A stretch of 60,325 nucleotides of DNA. Source: Elusimicrobiota bacterium. GTDB taxonomy: Bacteria > Elusimicrobiota > Elusimicrobia > UBA1565. Within the stretch, counting starts at the first letter, position 1; each line of letters opens with the position of its first letter. The stretch is taken from assembly GCA_016212885.1 (NCBI GenBank), contig JACRDO010000027.1, forward strand, positions 1 through 60,325, read 5' to 3'. The notes beneath the pieces are model-generated. The model worked only from the letters and a program-made list of their open reading frames with translations. It was not told where the DNA came from and searched no databases. A program made the position numbers and the translations under genes. Shown piece by piece: positions 8,533-16,202 of this stretch.

Positions 8533-9087
8533 ATGGAATTCCATGAAGCCGTGCGCGCGCGCCAATCCGTAAGGAGCTTCAAGCCGGACCGCGTCCCGGA
8601 CGACGTCCTGCTGCGGGTCCTCGAAGCCTTCCGGGCCGCGCCCTCCTGGGGCAACGTCCAGCCCTGGGAGCTGGTCCTGGTGACCAAACCCGAGATCAAG
8701 CTCCAGCTCCAGCAGACCGTCTCACCTAAGAACCCCGCGGCCGCGGCCATCATCGAGGCTCCCCTCCTCGTCTGCGCGGTGGGCATCGCGGAGCGCTCGG
8801 GCTTCTACAAGGGCCAGGCCTCCACGGCCCGCGGGGACTGGATGCTCTTCGACTTAGGGATCGCCGCCGAGCACCTGGCCCTGGCCGCGGCGGCCGAAGG
8901 TCTCGGCACGGTCCACGTGGGACTCTTCGACTTCGCAAAAGCCGGGGAGATCCTGGGATTAGGCGCGGGCCGGAGCGTGGTGGAGATGCTCCCCCTGGGC
9001 TATCCCGCGCAGGCGCCCAGCCGCGTGGAGCACAAGCCCTTGGCGGAGTTCCTGTTCCGCAACAAGCACGGCAGCCGGTGGTTTTAG
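8533..9087 (+). CDS. Nitroreductase family FMN protein
   Basis: A 184-residue nitroreductase-fold protein. The start has the family R-A-R-Q-S-V-R-S-F phosphate-binding motif at residues 8-16, then A-P-S-W-G-N-V-Q-P-W-E near 35-45, the long helix D-W-M-L-F-D-L-G-I-A-A-E-H-L, and P-L-G-Y-P near 155. These proteins bind FMN and use NAD(P)H to reduce quinones, nitro groups, enones or other acceptors. It begins 4 bases after the EtfA fusion and is surely in the same operon, so it may feed or drain electrons in that system. The natural substrate cannot be read from sequence. Confidence 0.92.
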   Translation: MEFHEAVRARQSVRSFKPDRVPDDVLLRVLEAFRAAPSWGNVQPWELVLVTKPEIKLQLQQTVSPKNPAAAAIIEAPLLVCAVGIAERSGFYKGQASTARGDWMLFDLGIAAEHLALAAAAEGLGTVHVGLFDFAKAGEILGLGAGRSVVEMLPLGYPAQAPSRVEHKPLAEFLFRNKHGSRWF

Positions 9088-9328
9088 GGCTGACCAGCTC
9101 CGGTCCGAGCCGCCTGCGGAGACTTCTTCGGTCAAGAAGCCGCAGAAGGGCCTCGAAAAGGACCCCTCTCTGACCGGGAAGCTCAAAGCCCTGTCTGAGA
9201 AGCTCGACCTCAAGAAGCAGGTGGACCCCTCGGCCGCCGTGGGCGAGCCTCTCAAGACCGCGAAGGGGACCCTGGGCCAGGCCTTGAGCAGCAAGAGCTT
9301 CAGCTACACGGTCTACAAGAAGAAATGA
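8963..9328 (+). pseudogene. Start-less open frame, possible gene remnant
   Basis: Downstream of the nitroreductase stop a frame remains open to a TGA at 9326-9328 and encodes a lysine-rich, plausible tail (ending S-F-S-Y-T-V-Y-K-K-K). The frame opens after a TAG near 8960 and has no ATG, GTG or TTG before residue about 90; the first GTG would leave fewer than 30 residues. Codon choice after 9088 looks gene-like. The simplest reading is the 3' end of a lost gene. The rest of 9088-9361 shows nothing else. Confidence 0.3.
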
Positions 9329-9361
9329 GGGCCCTCGCTGCCGGACTGGCTGACGCCCGGG

Positions 9362-10963
9362 TCAAGACCTACCGGGGCTAGGGCCCGTCCGGCCGCCGCG
9401 GCGCCACAGGAAGACCCCGTCCTTCTCGGCTTCCAGGCGGTAGCCCTCCCTATCCAGCAGGGACATCAGCCGACTCCGCGTAAGCGGCGTCAGCTCCCCC
9501 AGCAGGACCGCGTCCAGGAGCACGACGTTCGGAAGGAAATAGCCTTGCTGCAGCGGACGGCTCATGAAGCTGTGCGTCAGCACCTTCATCCTCTCGCGGA
9601 AGGCCAGGGCCGGCGCGAAAGCCTGCTCGGTCCAGACGGAATCCTCCGGATGCACCATGCGGATGAGCGTCCATGCGGCCGAAAGCCTCGCGCCCGAGGC
9701 GCGGTTGAAAATCACGTAATCCGAGGAGACCAACAGCCCCGAGCCCGCGGCCGCCAGCATCGCGGCGGCGATCAGATGGCGCCGCCGCGGGAAGCGGTCC
9801 CATGCCGCGGCTAGGCCATGCCCGGCTCCCCAGAAAAGGAACGGCAGCAGGAAGCCCCCATAGTGCGAACCGTAGAAATGGAAGGCGAAATCCATATAGG
9901 CGACCGCTTGGTGCGGGAAGTTGAGCAGGAGCAGCGTGAGGATCGCCGCGGGGCAGGCCAGCGGCAGGAAGCAGGCGGACCCAAGCATGCCCAGGAAGGG
10001 CAGGAACCGGGAAGGCGGCCACGCCCACTGCGCCAGCGGAGTCCACGGACGGCGGAGGAGATGGGAGAAGACCTCCCCCGGAGCGGCCCCCCACCCGAAG
10101 ATGTCCCACTTCTGGTAGGCGCGCCAGTCTCCGAACTGCCCCATCAGCCAGGTGATGCCGCCGAACGCGGCCAAGGAGCCGAGAAGGAGCGCGGCTCCTT
10201 CGCGCCGCCTCCCAGGGAGCAAGCACGCCGCGGCCCCAAGGCAGGCTAAGGCGACGCTGCCTTCCTCCTTGACCCCCTGAAAGACCAGGATGGCCGCCAG
10301 AAACGCCCACCAGCGGCGCTCGTCCCAAGCCCATAGCGCAAGGAGTCCGATGGGCAGGGCGAGCGGAGCCGGGTAGAGCCACGCGGAGAGTCCGTTGTGG
10401 AAATAAGGGCTGACCGCCAGGAGCAGGCAGAGGAGCTCGCGCGCAAGCGCAGGAGCCTTCAGCCGGCCGGACCAGCGCCACAGGATGAGCACGCTGGACC
10501 AGATGAGCGCCGCATGCAGGAGCATCACCGCCAGGGGAGAGCGCGTCAGCCAAGCCGCGGGGGCGTAGATGAGAAGGATCGGCTCGAAGTGATCCTCCAG
10601 ATGGCAGGCGAGGCCCAGGGCGGGGTTCGGCATGAGGTCCTCGCCGAAGGAATTCCAGATCACGCCCAGGAACGCAGCCACGTCGCCGATGCCCTGGAGG
10701 GAGAGATACTGGGCCGTCTTGAGGGCCAGAAGGACCAGGCCCCCGGCCAGGAAGAGCCTCAGGCGCCAAGCCGGGGATAGGAAGCCTTGGGCCAAGGAAA
10801 TCTCCAGGCGCGAACGCCCGGCCCGGGTCAGGCTGCAGAGCGCCGCGGCGAGCGCGGCCATGCCCAGGAGCGCCTTCCCGAGGTCGTACCCCCAGCCCGC
10901 CCATATGGCCAGGGCGCGGCCTTGCCACTGCAGGGAGGAAAGAAAGACCGCGGGATCGTTCAA
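9362..10963 (-). CDS. DUF2079 family integral membrane protein
   Basis: A 533-residue protein with about ten hydrophobic segments. The H-L-E-D-H-F-E-P-I-L-L-I segment near residues 120-131 followed by A-P-A-A-W-L and L-A-V-M-L-L-H corresponds to the DUF2079 signature (a GT-C glycosyltransferase-like membrane fold with an acidic loop). The C-terminus (about 430-533) is soluble. Family members are uncharacterised; a role in transferring sugars from lipid carriers is inferred from fold alone. It ends close to the open-frame remnant (convergent) and lies 4 bases after the RDD gene stop, so it is probably the last gene of that minus-strand unit. Confidence 0.8.
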   Translation of the reverse strand: MNDPAVFLSSLQWQGRALAIWAGWGYDLGKALLGMAALAAALCSLTRAGRSRLEISLAQGFLSPAWRLRLFLAGGLVLLALKTAQYLSLQGIGDVAAFLGVIWNSFGEDLMPNPALGLACHLEDHFEPILLIYAPAAWLTRSPLAVMLLHAALIWSSVLILWRWSGRLKAPALARELLCLLLAVSPYFHNGLSAWLYPAPLALPIGLLALWAWDERRWWAFLAAILVFQGVKEEGSVALACLGAAACLLPGRRREGAALLLGSLAAFGGITWLMGQFGDWRAYQKWDIFGWGAAPGEVFSHLLRRPWTPLAQWAWPPSRFLPFLGMLGSACFLPLACPAAILTLLLLNFPHQAVAYMDFAFHFYGSHYGGFLLPFLFWGAGHGLAAAWDRFPRRRHLIAAAMLAAAGSGLLVSSDYVIFNRASGARLSAAWTLIRMVHPEDSVWTEQAFAPALAFRERMKVLTHSFMSRPLQQGYFLPNVVLLDAVLLGELTPLTRSRLMSLLDREGYRLEAEKDGVFLWRRGGRTGPSPGRS

Positions 10964-10967
10964 CGCC

Positions 10968-11603
10968 TTAGAACGACCTGAACTCCACCCGCGTTCCCGC
11001 GAGCAGGTCGTGCCAGCCGCGCCGGTCCTTCTCCCACACGGCCCACAGGAAGCCGACGAACGGGGGGATGAAGGAGATCAGGGAGAACAGGGACCGGATG
11101 AACGCGTCCTTCCAGTCGATGGCGAGGCCGTTCATCCGGACCACGGTCAGCTTGCAGATGCGCTTGCCCGGCGTGGCTTTCCAGAGCCCGAGGAACAGGG
11201 TCGAGTAGGCCAGCCAGAAGACGGGGAAGGCGACGTTCTTCTTCTTGGAGCCCCGGCTGACCCTGACGCCCTTGTCCTCGTAGAGGGTCTCGGAGTCCTC
11301 GTCGTCTCCCACGTCCACCGCCAGGCGCCGCCCCTCCGGCGTCTTGGACTCCTTCACTGAAATCCCGTCTTTGCCGATGGCCACGGAAGCGCCCTCGCCC
11401 TCCACGCGGAGGCCATCCTTGCCGATCTGCACGTCCGGCTTGGAAGCGGCTTCCCGCTTCGCGCGCTTGTCGTAGTGGACGCGCACTGTTTCATCGCGGC
11501 TGCCGGTCAGCTGGGCCACGAACATGACAACCAGGAGCACATCGATGGCGAGTGCGGCCGCCCGGATGGTCATCGAGGGCCGGCCTGTCCTGCCGGAGTC
11601 CAC
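10968..11603 (-). CDS. RDD family membrane protein
   Basis: A 211-residue protein from a GTG at 11603. An R-A-A-A-L-A-I-D-V-L-L-V helix near residues 14-25 gives the R and first D of the RDD signature; a charged insert (about 35-125) follows; then A-T-P-G-K-R-I-C-K-L-T-V-V near 145 and the W-E-K-D-R-R-G-W-H-D-L-L-A-G tail contain the family glycine and aspartate residues. RDD proteins are small membrane proteins, some linked to ion transport. The reading frame continues upstream of the GTG without a stop into coding-like sequence, suggesting the protein was once fused to the cyclase encoded just before it (see the pseudogene at 11570-12025). Confidence 0.8.
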   Translation of the reverse strand: MDSGRTGRPSMTIRAAALAIDVLLVVMFVAQLTGSRDETVRVHYDKRAKREAASKPDVQIGKDGLRVEGEGASVAIGKDGISVKESKTPEGRRLAVDVGDDEDSETLYEDKGVRVSRGSKKKNVAFPVFWLAYSTLFLGLWKATPGKRICKLTVVRMNGLAIDWKDAFIRSLFSLISFIPPFVGFLWAVWEKDRRGWHDLLAGTRVEFRSF

Positions 11604-12025
11604 GGGCCGGGCCTTCTCGGAGGCCTCCAGCGCGGGCGCGGGAGGACGCAGGAACCCGAGGAACCCCCTGAGCCGCGAAGGCTCGCCGTGGGCTTCGCTT
11701 CGCCGACCGGCTGCTCCTTCTTGACCTTGTAGACGCGCACCTCAATGCGGTCATCCTCCGGGGCCTCGGCGTTGTGACGGGCAAGCGCCTCCTGGACGTC
11801 CACGCCCGCGAGCACCGCGTCCGTGGGGCTCTCGAAGATCATCAGGAAGGCGTCGCCGATGGTTTTGATGAGCTTCCCGCCCCGGCCTTCGAGCACAGGA
11901 AGCACGATTTCGCGGTGCCGGTCTAAGAGCTCCTGGATCTTGGAGCGGCTCCGCTGGGAGGTCTTGTCCGTGAAGCCCTTGATGTCCGTGAAGAGGATGG
12001 TGAGGTGGCGGGTGACTGGGTGCAT
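11570..12025 (-). pseudogene. Class III adenylate/guanylate cyclase, core deleted
   Basis: From an ATG at 12025 the protein starts like a class III cyclase: L-F-T-D-I-K-G-F-T (first metal Asp), then G-K-L-I-K-T-I-G-D-A-F-L-M-I-F-E (second metal Asp), then an I-E-V-R-V strand. Normal cyclases continue for another 70-80 residues with the G-x-x-V-N-x-x-A-R segment that binds substrate; here I-E-V-R-V runs directly into Y-K-V-K-K-E, the type of sequence that normally ends the domain. The catalytic half is missing. About 45 bases further the frame becomes low-complexity while the RDD frame becomes coding-like, pointing to a frameshift near 11680-11700. It is very unlikely to make cAMP or cGMP. Confidence 0.6.
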
Positions 12026-12027
12026 GG

Positions 12028-12537
12028 TTATCCTCCCGAGAACTCCCACGCGCAGCAGCAGTCGCCGCCGGAGGGGTCCGGCGGGCAGTTCAGGCAGCGG
12101 GTCTTGATGCGCGGGTCCACGGCGCGCGCGAACTGCGTGTACTCCACGATGCCGACGGACTTGCAGGGGAAATCCTTCAGGCCTTTCTTGCGGCGGGCCG
12201 ACTGCACGCGGCAGTCCAAAACGCGCAGGACAAGCTTGCCCGGCTCCGGCCGCACCACCGCCTGGGGGTTGACGCAGGCGTAGAGGCGCAGCCAGAGGGC
12301 CTTCTCCAAAGCGTCGAGGCCCCCGCCCGCGGGGATGGCGAAAGCCGCCATGATCCTCTTGGCCTCGGCCGGCGAGAAGCGCTCCCAGGAGCGGGTGTCG
12401 AGCTCGATGGCGGCCTCCATCCCGAGCTTCTCCTCGGCCGCGAGGAACCAGCAGCCGTCGTGCGCCAGCCAATTTTTGGCGTAGACCTCCACGAGGGCGA
12501 GCAGCTCCTCGCGGGAGAAAGAACGCAGATGCTCCAT
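12028..12537 (-). CDS. DUF6125-like cysteine-rich cytosolic protein
   Basis: A 169-residue soluble protein. Visible features are W-L-A-H-D-G-C-W-F near residues 23-31, an E-A-K-R-I segment near 60, a central D-C-R-V-Q-S-A-R-R region, and a C-terminal cluster of cysteines (C-L-N-C-P-P-D, then D-C-C-C-A-W). The arrangement matches what I recall of the DUF6125 family, found in anaerobes and archaea and of unknown function; the cysteine cluster suggests a metal or Fe-S site. Its ATG overlaps the stop of the DUF35 gene by one base (TAATG) and the cyclase follows 2 bases after its own stop, so it belongs to the HMG-CoA synthase transcript. Confidence 0.65.
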   Translation of the reverse strand: MEHLRSFSREELLALVEVYAKNWLAHDGCWFLAAEEKLGMEAAIELDTRSWERFSPAEAKRIMAAFAIPAGGGLDALEKALWLRLYACVNPQAVVRPEPGKLVLRVLDCRVQSARRKKGLKDFPCKSVGIVEYTQFARAVDPRIKTRCLNCPPDPSGGDCCCAWEFSGG

Positions 12538-12926
12538 TACGCAGGAACGGCCTTATAGCCGTAGCAGATGACGCCGGCGTCTCCAGTCTCCCGGATCTTG
12601 CGGAACTCGAGACGCACCGGCATCCCGGTCTTTATCGCTTCGGGTTCAACGTCCACGAGCTGAGCCGCGATCTTGACCCCGCCTTCGAGCTCGACCAAGC
12701 AGACGGCATAGGGGGAGATCCGGATCATGTCCCCTCCGCCCTGCCGGATCACGCTGAAGGTCGTTACCTTGCCTTCCCGCGGCAGCCGAGTGAGTGCGAA
12801 CTTCTCATGACCGCAGGCGGCGCAGCGGCGCCTCGGCGGGAAGAAGACGGCTCCGCATTTGAGGCACTTGGAGGCCTCCAGGCGATAGCGCTGCGGGATC
12901 TCTCTCCAGAATTCTTGTGGCTGCAT
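12537..12926 (-). CDS. DUF35 Zn-ribbon/OB-fold scaffold protein
   Basis: A 129-residue protein with an N-terminal helix (F-W-R-E-I-P-Q-R-Y), a rubredoxin-like zinc ribbon (C-L-K-C-G near residue 21, C-A-A-C-G near 35) and a C-terminal OB fold. This is the DUF35 architecture. In archaea the DUF35 protein holds acetoacetyl-CoA thiolase and HMG-CoA synthase in one complex with a shared CoA site. The two enzyme genes lie directly upstream here (thiolase stop at 12937, ten bases away), which supports the same role. Functional pairing is inferred from known families and gene order. Confidence 0.9.
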   Translation of the reverse strand: MQPQEFWREIPQRYRLEASKCLKCGAVFFPPRRRCAACGHEKFALTRLPREGKVTTFSVIRQGGGDMIRISPYAVCLVELEGGVKIAAQLVDVEPEAIKTGMPVRLEFRKIRETGDAGVICYGYKAVPA

Positions 12927-12936
12927 AGGAATCCTC

Positions 12937-14097
12937 TCAGACCTTTTCCAGGATGCTCACGACCGCGGAGCCACAGGTACCGCCCATGTTCTGGGCCAGG
13001 CCGCGCCGCGCGCCCTTGACCTTCCGGTCCCCGGCTTCGCCGCGCAGCTGCTCCACGAGCTCCACGATCTGGGCCACGCCGCTGGCGCCGACCGGGTGGC
13101 CCTTGGCCTTGAGCCCGCCCGAGGTGTTGATGGGCTTGGAGCCGCCCAGGGCCGTGTGTCCCTCCTCGGTGAACCGGCCGCCCTCCCCAGGCTTGCAGAA
13201 GCCCAGGGCCTCGATGGCGCAGATCTCCGCGATGGTGAAGCAGTCGTGCACCTCAGCGAAGTCTATGCCGGAGGGCTTGACCCCGGCCATGCGCATGGCC
13301 CTCTGCGCGGCCAGGGACGTGGCCTCGAACCAAGTCGGGTCGGGGCGGCTGGAAAGCGCGATGGTGTCCGTGGCCTGTCCGATGCCGGCCACCTTGACCC
13401 AGCGCTTGGCGCCCTTCTTGGCCTTCTCCAGCGGGCAGAGCACCGCGGCCGCGGCGCCGTCGGTGAGCGGGGAGCAGTCCATCAGCCGCAGGGGGTCCGC
13501 GACCAGGACAGACTTGAGAACGCCCTCCACGCTCAGCTTGAGGTGGTACTGGGCCTTGGGGTTCTTCAAGGCGTTCTCGTGGTTCTTGACCGCCACCAGG
13601 GCCAGCTGTTCGCGCGTGGTCCCATAGCGCTCCATGTGGCTGCGAGCGATCATGGCGTAGAGGGCGGGGAAGGTGATGCCGTTGTAGGCCTCGTACGCGA
13701 AATCGCTGGCCGCGGACAGTGCCCGCGTGGCCTGGTCCGCGCTCACGTCGGTCATCTTCTCCACGCCGCCTACCAGGACAAGGTCGCTCATGCCGGAGGC
13801 GACCTCTAGGAACCCGGTGCGGAAAGCCACGCCGCCCGAGGCGCAGGCCGACTCCACGCGGGTGGCGGGGATGCCCTTGACCCCCAGGTAGTCGGCCATT
13901 AGGGCCCCCAGATGCTCCTGGCCGGTGAAGAGCCCGCTCGTCATGCAGCCCACTACGAGGGAATCAATCTTCTTGACATCGACCCCGGCGTCTTTGACGG
14001 CCGCCAGGGCCGCATCCACGAAAAGATCGCGCAGGGAGGAGCGCCAGAGCTCCCCCCACTGGGACATCCCGACTCCGATGACCGCTACTTCGCGCAT
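12937..14097 (-). CDS. Thiolase family protein (acetoacetyl-CoA thiolase, archaeal type)
   Basis: A 386-residue thiolase of the archaeal/SCP-x-like branch. Catalytic Cys is in V-E-S-A-C-A-S-G-G near residue 85; the second half has [16 protein letters not shown] near 335 with the catalytic His, and N-M-G-G-T-C-G-S near the end. The expected reaction is condensation of two acetyl-CoA to acetoacetyl-CoA, or the reverse. One base separates its start from the HMG-CoA synthase stop, and DUF35 follows, reproducing the archaeal mevalonate-entry cluster. Other beta-ketothiolase substrates cannot be excluded. Confidence 0.92.
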   Translation of the reverse strand: MREVAVIGVGMSQWGELWRSSLRDLFVDAALAAVKDAGVDVKKIDSLVVGCMTSGLFTGQEHLGALMADYLGVKGIPATRVESACASGGVAFRTGFLEVASGMSDLVLVGGVEKMTDVSADQATRALSAASDFAYEAYNGITFPALYAMIARSHMERYGTTREQLALVAVKNHENALKNPKAQYHLKLSVEGVLKSVLVADPLRLMDCSPLTDGAAAAVLCPLEKAKKGAKRWVKVAGIGQATDTIALSSRPDPTWFEATSLAAQRAMRMAGVKPSGIDFAEVHDCFTIAEICAIEALGFCKPGEGGRFTEEGHTALGGSKPINTSGGLKAKGHPVGASGVAQIVELVEQLRGEAGDRKVKGARRGLAQNMGGTCGSAVVSILEKV

Positions 14098-14098
14098 C

Positions 14099-15163
14099 TT
14101 AGTCCCCCTCGTTCATGCGGATCTTGCCGCGGTGCTTGGCGTAGCTGCCGTAGTCCAGGTAGCGCGGGTCCTTGTTGATCTGGTCCCAGGTCTTGGGCGC
14201 CAAGCCTTGGACCTTGCTCAGCAGAGAGGTCGCCTTCCAGATGAATCCGTCCGAGCCGGCGCCGGACCCGTAGGAGACCATGAGGATGATGTCCCCCGGC
14301 TTGGCCGCGTCCAGCACCGCGCTCAGGCCCAAGGGCGAAGCGCCGGAGTAGGTGTTGCCGAGCTTGGGCACGAGGCACCCAGTGTCGATCTGCTCCTTCT
14401 CGAAGCCCAGCATTTCGCCGGCGCGGTATGGGAACTTGCCGTTGGGCTGGTGGAAGACCGCGTAGGCGAAGTCCTTGGGCTTGCGCCCGGATTTCTCCAT
14501 GATCTCCCGGCTGCAGGTGAGGAGATGGCGGAAATAGGCCTCCTCGCCCGTGAACCGGCCCCCGTGCTTGGGGTAGAACATGTGCTCGCGCCGCCAGAAG
14601 TCCGGGGTGTCGGTCATATACGCGTGGGTCTCGAGGAGCTCGGCCAGGATCTGGTCGCGGCCCAGGATGAAAGCGGCGGCGCCGGCAGCTGCCGAGTATT
14701 CCAGGGCGTCGCCCGGCGCGCCCTGCGAGGTGTCCGCGCCGATGGCCAAGGCATAGGGGAAGCTGCCCGCCCGGACCTGCTGGCTTGCGATGAACATGCC
14801 CTCGCTTCCCGCCTTGCAGGCGAACTCCAGGTCCGCCGTGTGGCAGTGCGGGACCGCTCCGATGGCCTCGGCCACGATGGTCCCGGTGGGCTTGACCGCA
14901 TAGGGATGGGATTCGCTGCCAACGTAGACCGCTCCGATATCCTGGGGCGAGACCTTGCAGCGCTGGAGGGCCCGGCGCGCGGCCTCAACCGACATAGTGG
15001 CCGTGTCCTGGTCCCAGGAGGGGACGGATTTCTCTTGGAGCATGAGGCCCCGGCGGTAGCTCGGCGCGTCGGCCCCCCACACCTTGGCGATCTCCTCGAC
15101 CTTGATGCGGTTCCTGGGGATGTAGGAGCCGTAGCCGACGATGCCGACCTTGACGTTTTTCAT
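14099..15163 (-). CDS. Hydroxymethylglutaryl-CoA synthase, archaeal type
   Basis: Start chosen at the ATG at 15163 ([12 protein letters not shown]) because an AAAGGAG ribosome site lies 8-9 bases upstream; the frame is open further but without a better site. The 354-residue product has the catalytic Cys in [10 protein letters not shown], the F-H-Q-P-N-G-K-F-P histidine segment and the G-S-G-A-G-S-D tail of archaeal HMG-CoA synthases. It joins acetyl-CoA and acetoacetyl-CoA to HMG-CoA. Thiolase and DUF35 genes follow within 1 and about 10 bases. Upstream lies the first toxin-antitoxin island, which appears to have separated it from the leucine-type genes at 18.9-23.1 kb. Confidence 0.92.
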   Translation of the reverse strand: MKNVKVGIVGYGSYIPRNRIKVEEIAKVWGADAPSYRRGLMLQEKSVPSWDQDTATMSVEAARRALQRCKVSPQDIGAVYVGSESHPYAVKPTGTIVAEAIGAVPHCHTADLEFACKAGSEGMFIASQQVRAGSFPYALAIGADTSQGAPGDALEYSAAAGAAAFILGRDQILAELLETHAYMTDTPDFWRREHMFYPKHGGRFTGEEAYFRHLLTCSREIMEKSGRKPKDFAYAVFHQPNGKFPYRAGEMLGFEKEQIDTGCLVPKLGNTYSGASPLGLSAVLDAAKPGDIILMVSYGSGAGSDGFIWKATSLLSKVQGLAPKTWDQINKDPRYLDYGSYAKHRGKIRMNEGD

Positions 15164-15223
15164 GGATGGCGCTCCTTTAAAAATAATCATACCGAATTTT
15201 ACGGGGTTTAGAGACACGCCGCT

Positions 15224-15560
15224 TCAACTCTCTCGGCCGGCGATGGTTCCCAAATCCTTCTTTGAAAAGACGCGGTATTCGACTTTCGGGTATTTTTTGG
15301 CCAGCCTGGTCCTCGAAAAGGCGGGGCGGAGCCTTTCCAGAAGACGCTTCGCCTCGGCTGAATCAAGATTCCGCCATTTGCATTCGGCCACCAAAAGCCT
15401 CTTAGATTCGTCGTCGTAAGCGACCATGTCCAACTCCGCATTCCCTTCCCATAAAGGGGGGGCATGATCATCCAATGCCTCGTTGGTGTCGAGATGGATG
15501 GCCCCGTAGCGCGAGCGGATGAGGACTAGCCCTTGGCCCGGGTGGGGCTGGCGGACTTGT
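15224..15560 (-). pseudogene. C-terminal remnant of DUF234-type ATPase
   Basis: The last 83 or so codons (from a TTG at 15475) encode W-E-G-N-A-E-L-D-M-V-A, then L-L-V-A-E-C-K-W-R-N, which is the nuclease-like DUF234 C-terminal domain of archaeal-type AAA ATPases (A-E-I-D-hydrophobic, then E-C-K-W). The frame stays open upstream to about 15560 with matching sequence (S-R-Y-G-A-I-H) but no start codon, and the ATPase domain is absent. The 5' part appears to have been replaced by the Phd/RelE module on the other strand. Confidence 0.6.
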
Positions 15561-15581
15561 ACAATATGATGTACAATATGA
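15558..15581 (+). promoter_or_regulatory. Tandem 12-bp repeat, candidate Phd/RelE operator
   Basis: Two perfect head-to-tail copies of TGTACAATATGA (15558-15569 and 15570-15581) precede the antitoxin start by 16 bases, with a GGAGG ribosome site between. Each copy contains the palindrome TGTACA. Antitoxins of this type bind short repeats at their own promoter, so this is the likely autoregulation site. TACAAT within the repeats may serve as a -10 element. Confidence 0.6.
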
Positions 15582-15596
15582 CTGGAGGATCAAACC

Positions 15597-15845
15597 ATGA
15601 CAAAGATTGCCCCAGTCTCCTATGTACGCGCCCACCTGCCCGAGATGGTCGCTAGCATCGGCAAAAAGAAACGCAACCGAATCATTATCACCCGGAATGG
15701 TGCCGCGTCTGCCGTGCTCGTCTCACCTGAGGAGCTCGAAACTCTAGAGATCCTCGCGGATAAGAAATTGATGTTGTCGCTTCTAAAAGCCGAGGAGGAC
15801 GAGCGCGCCCAACGTCTTGTAGAACACGAAGAAATTTTCAAATGA
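15597..15845 (+). CDS. Phd/YefM family antitoxin
   Basis: An 82-residue antitoxin. The N-terminal half has the Phd/YefM DNA-binding pattern: a V-S-Y-V-R-A-H-L-P-E-M-V start, then I-I-I-T-R-N-G-A-A-S-A-V-L-V-S-P-E-E-L, which is the signature strand-turn-strand. The C-terminal half is charged and helical, as expected for the toxin-binding part. It overlaps the RelE/ParE toxin by four bases (ATGA). The tandem repeat at 15558-15581 is its probable operator. It is the first gene of an attC-associated island. Confidence 0.92.
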   Translation: MTKIAPVSYVRAHLPEMVASIGKKKRNRIIITRNGAASAVLVSPEELETLEILADKKLMLSLLKAEEDERAQRLVEHEEIFK

Positions 15846-16102
15846 CGTATCGTGTCCTTTATACGAAAGAGGCTGCGCAGCGTATCCGCAAGCTTGACGG
15901 TGCAGTAAAAGAGCGCGTTCGCAAGGCCATTGTCAGGATTTCTGAGCATCCCGAGTTGGGCAAGCACCTTACGGGACTCCTCAATGATAGGTGGTCATAT
16001 CGTGTCGGGGATTGGCGGATTCTTTACAAGATCAGAAAAGCCGAAGTGCTCATATTAATCTTGACTGTTGGCCATCGGAGCGAGGTCTATGATCCTCAAT
16101 AG
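15842..16102 (+). CDS. RelE/ParE family toxin
   Basis: An 86-residue toxin of the RelE/ParE fold: Y-R-V-L-Y-T-K-E-A-A-Q-R-I-R-K-L start, a central L-T-G-L-L-N-D-R-W-S-Y-R-V-G-D-W-R-I-L-Y core, and G-H-R-S-E-V-Y at the end. RelE members cut mRNA on the ribosome; ParE members poison gyrase. The G-D-W-R-I-L-Y and terminal G-H-R segments are typical of the RelE side, but the distinction is not certain. It is translationally coupled to the antitoxin. A truncated attC-like sequence begins 20 bases after the stop. Confidence 0.92.
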   Translation: MTYRVLYTKEAAQRIRKLDGAVKERVRKAIVRISEHPELGKHLTGLLNDRWSYRVGDWRILYKIRKAEVLILILTVGHRSEVYDPQ

Positions 16103-16121
16103 GGTGAGGGCACCAATGGCG

Positions 16122-16183
16122 GGCTAACCATCGGATAGACCCGCCGGGCGCCAGTCAAGAGCGCCTTTTAGCGCCCGCGGGTC
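16122..16183 (+). repeat. Truncated attC-like site
   Basis: GGCTAAC (16122-16128) is followed by AGACCCGCCGGGC (16137-16149) and, after a loop, by GCCCGCGGGTC (16173-16183). The last pairs with the second leaving one extra base on the left arm, as in the two complete attC sites at 18067 and 18768. The closing GTTRRRY box that should follow is absent; transposase-coding sequence begins there instead. Confidence 0.55.
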
Positions 16184-16202
16184 ATCCGTCTGCCGCGGCC
16201 TG

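Noticed and set aside
6282..8786. An 834-residue minus-strand open frame opposite the EtfA fusion
   Set aside because: It mirrors the codon pattern of the real gene, is His/Ala/Gly-rich and resembles no protein.
13925..15211. A 428-residue plus-strand frame opposite thiolase and HMG-CoA synthase
   Set aside because: Antisense to two clear enzymes; composition is typical of a shadow frame.
15558..15581. The tandem repeat as the beginning of a CRISPR array
   Set aside because: Only two adjoining 12-mers with no spacer; operator position before an antitoxin explains it better.
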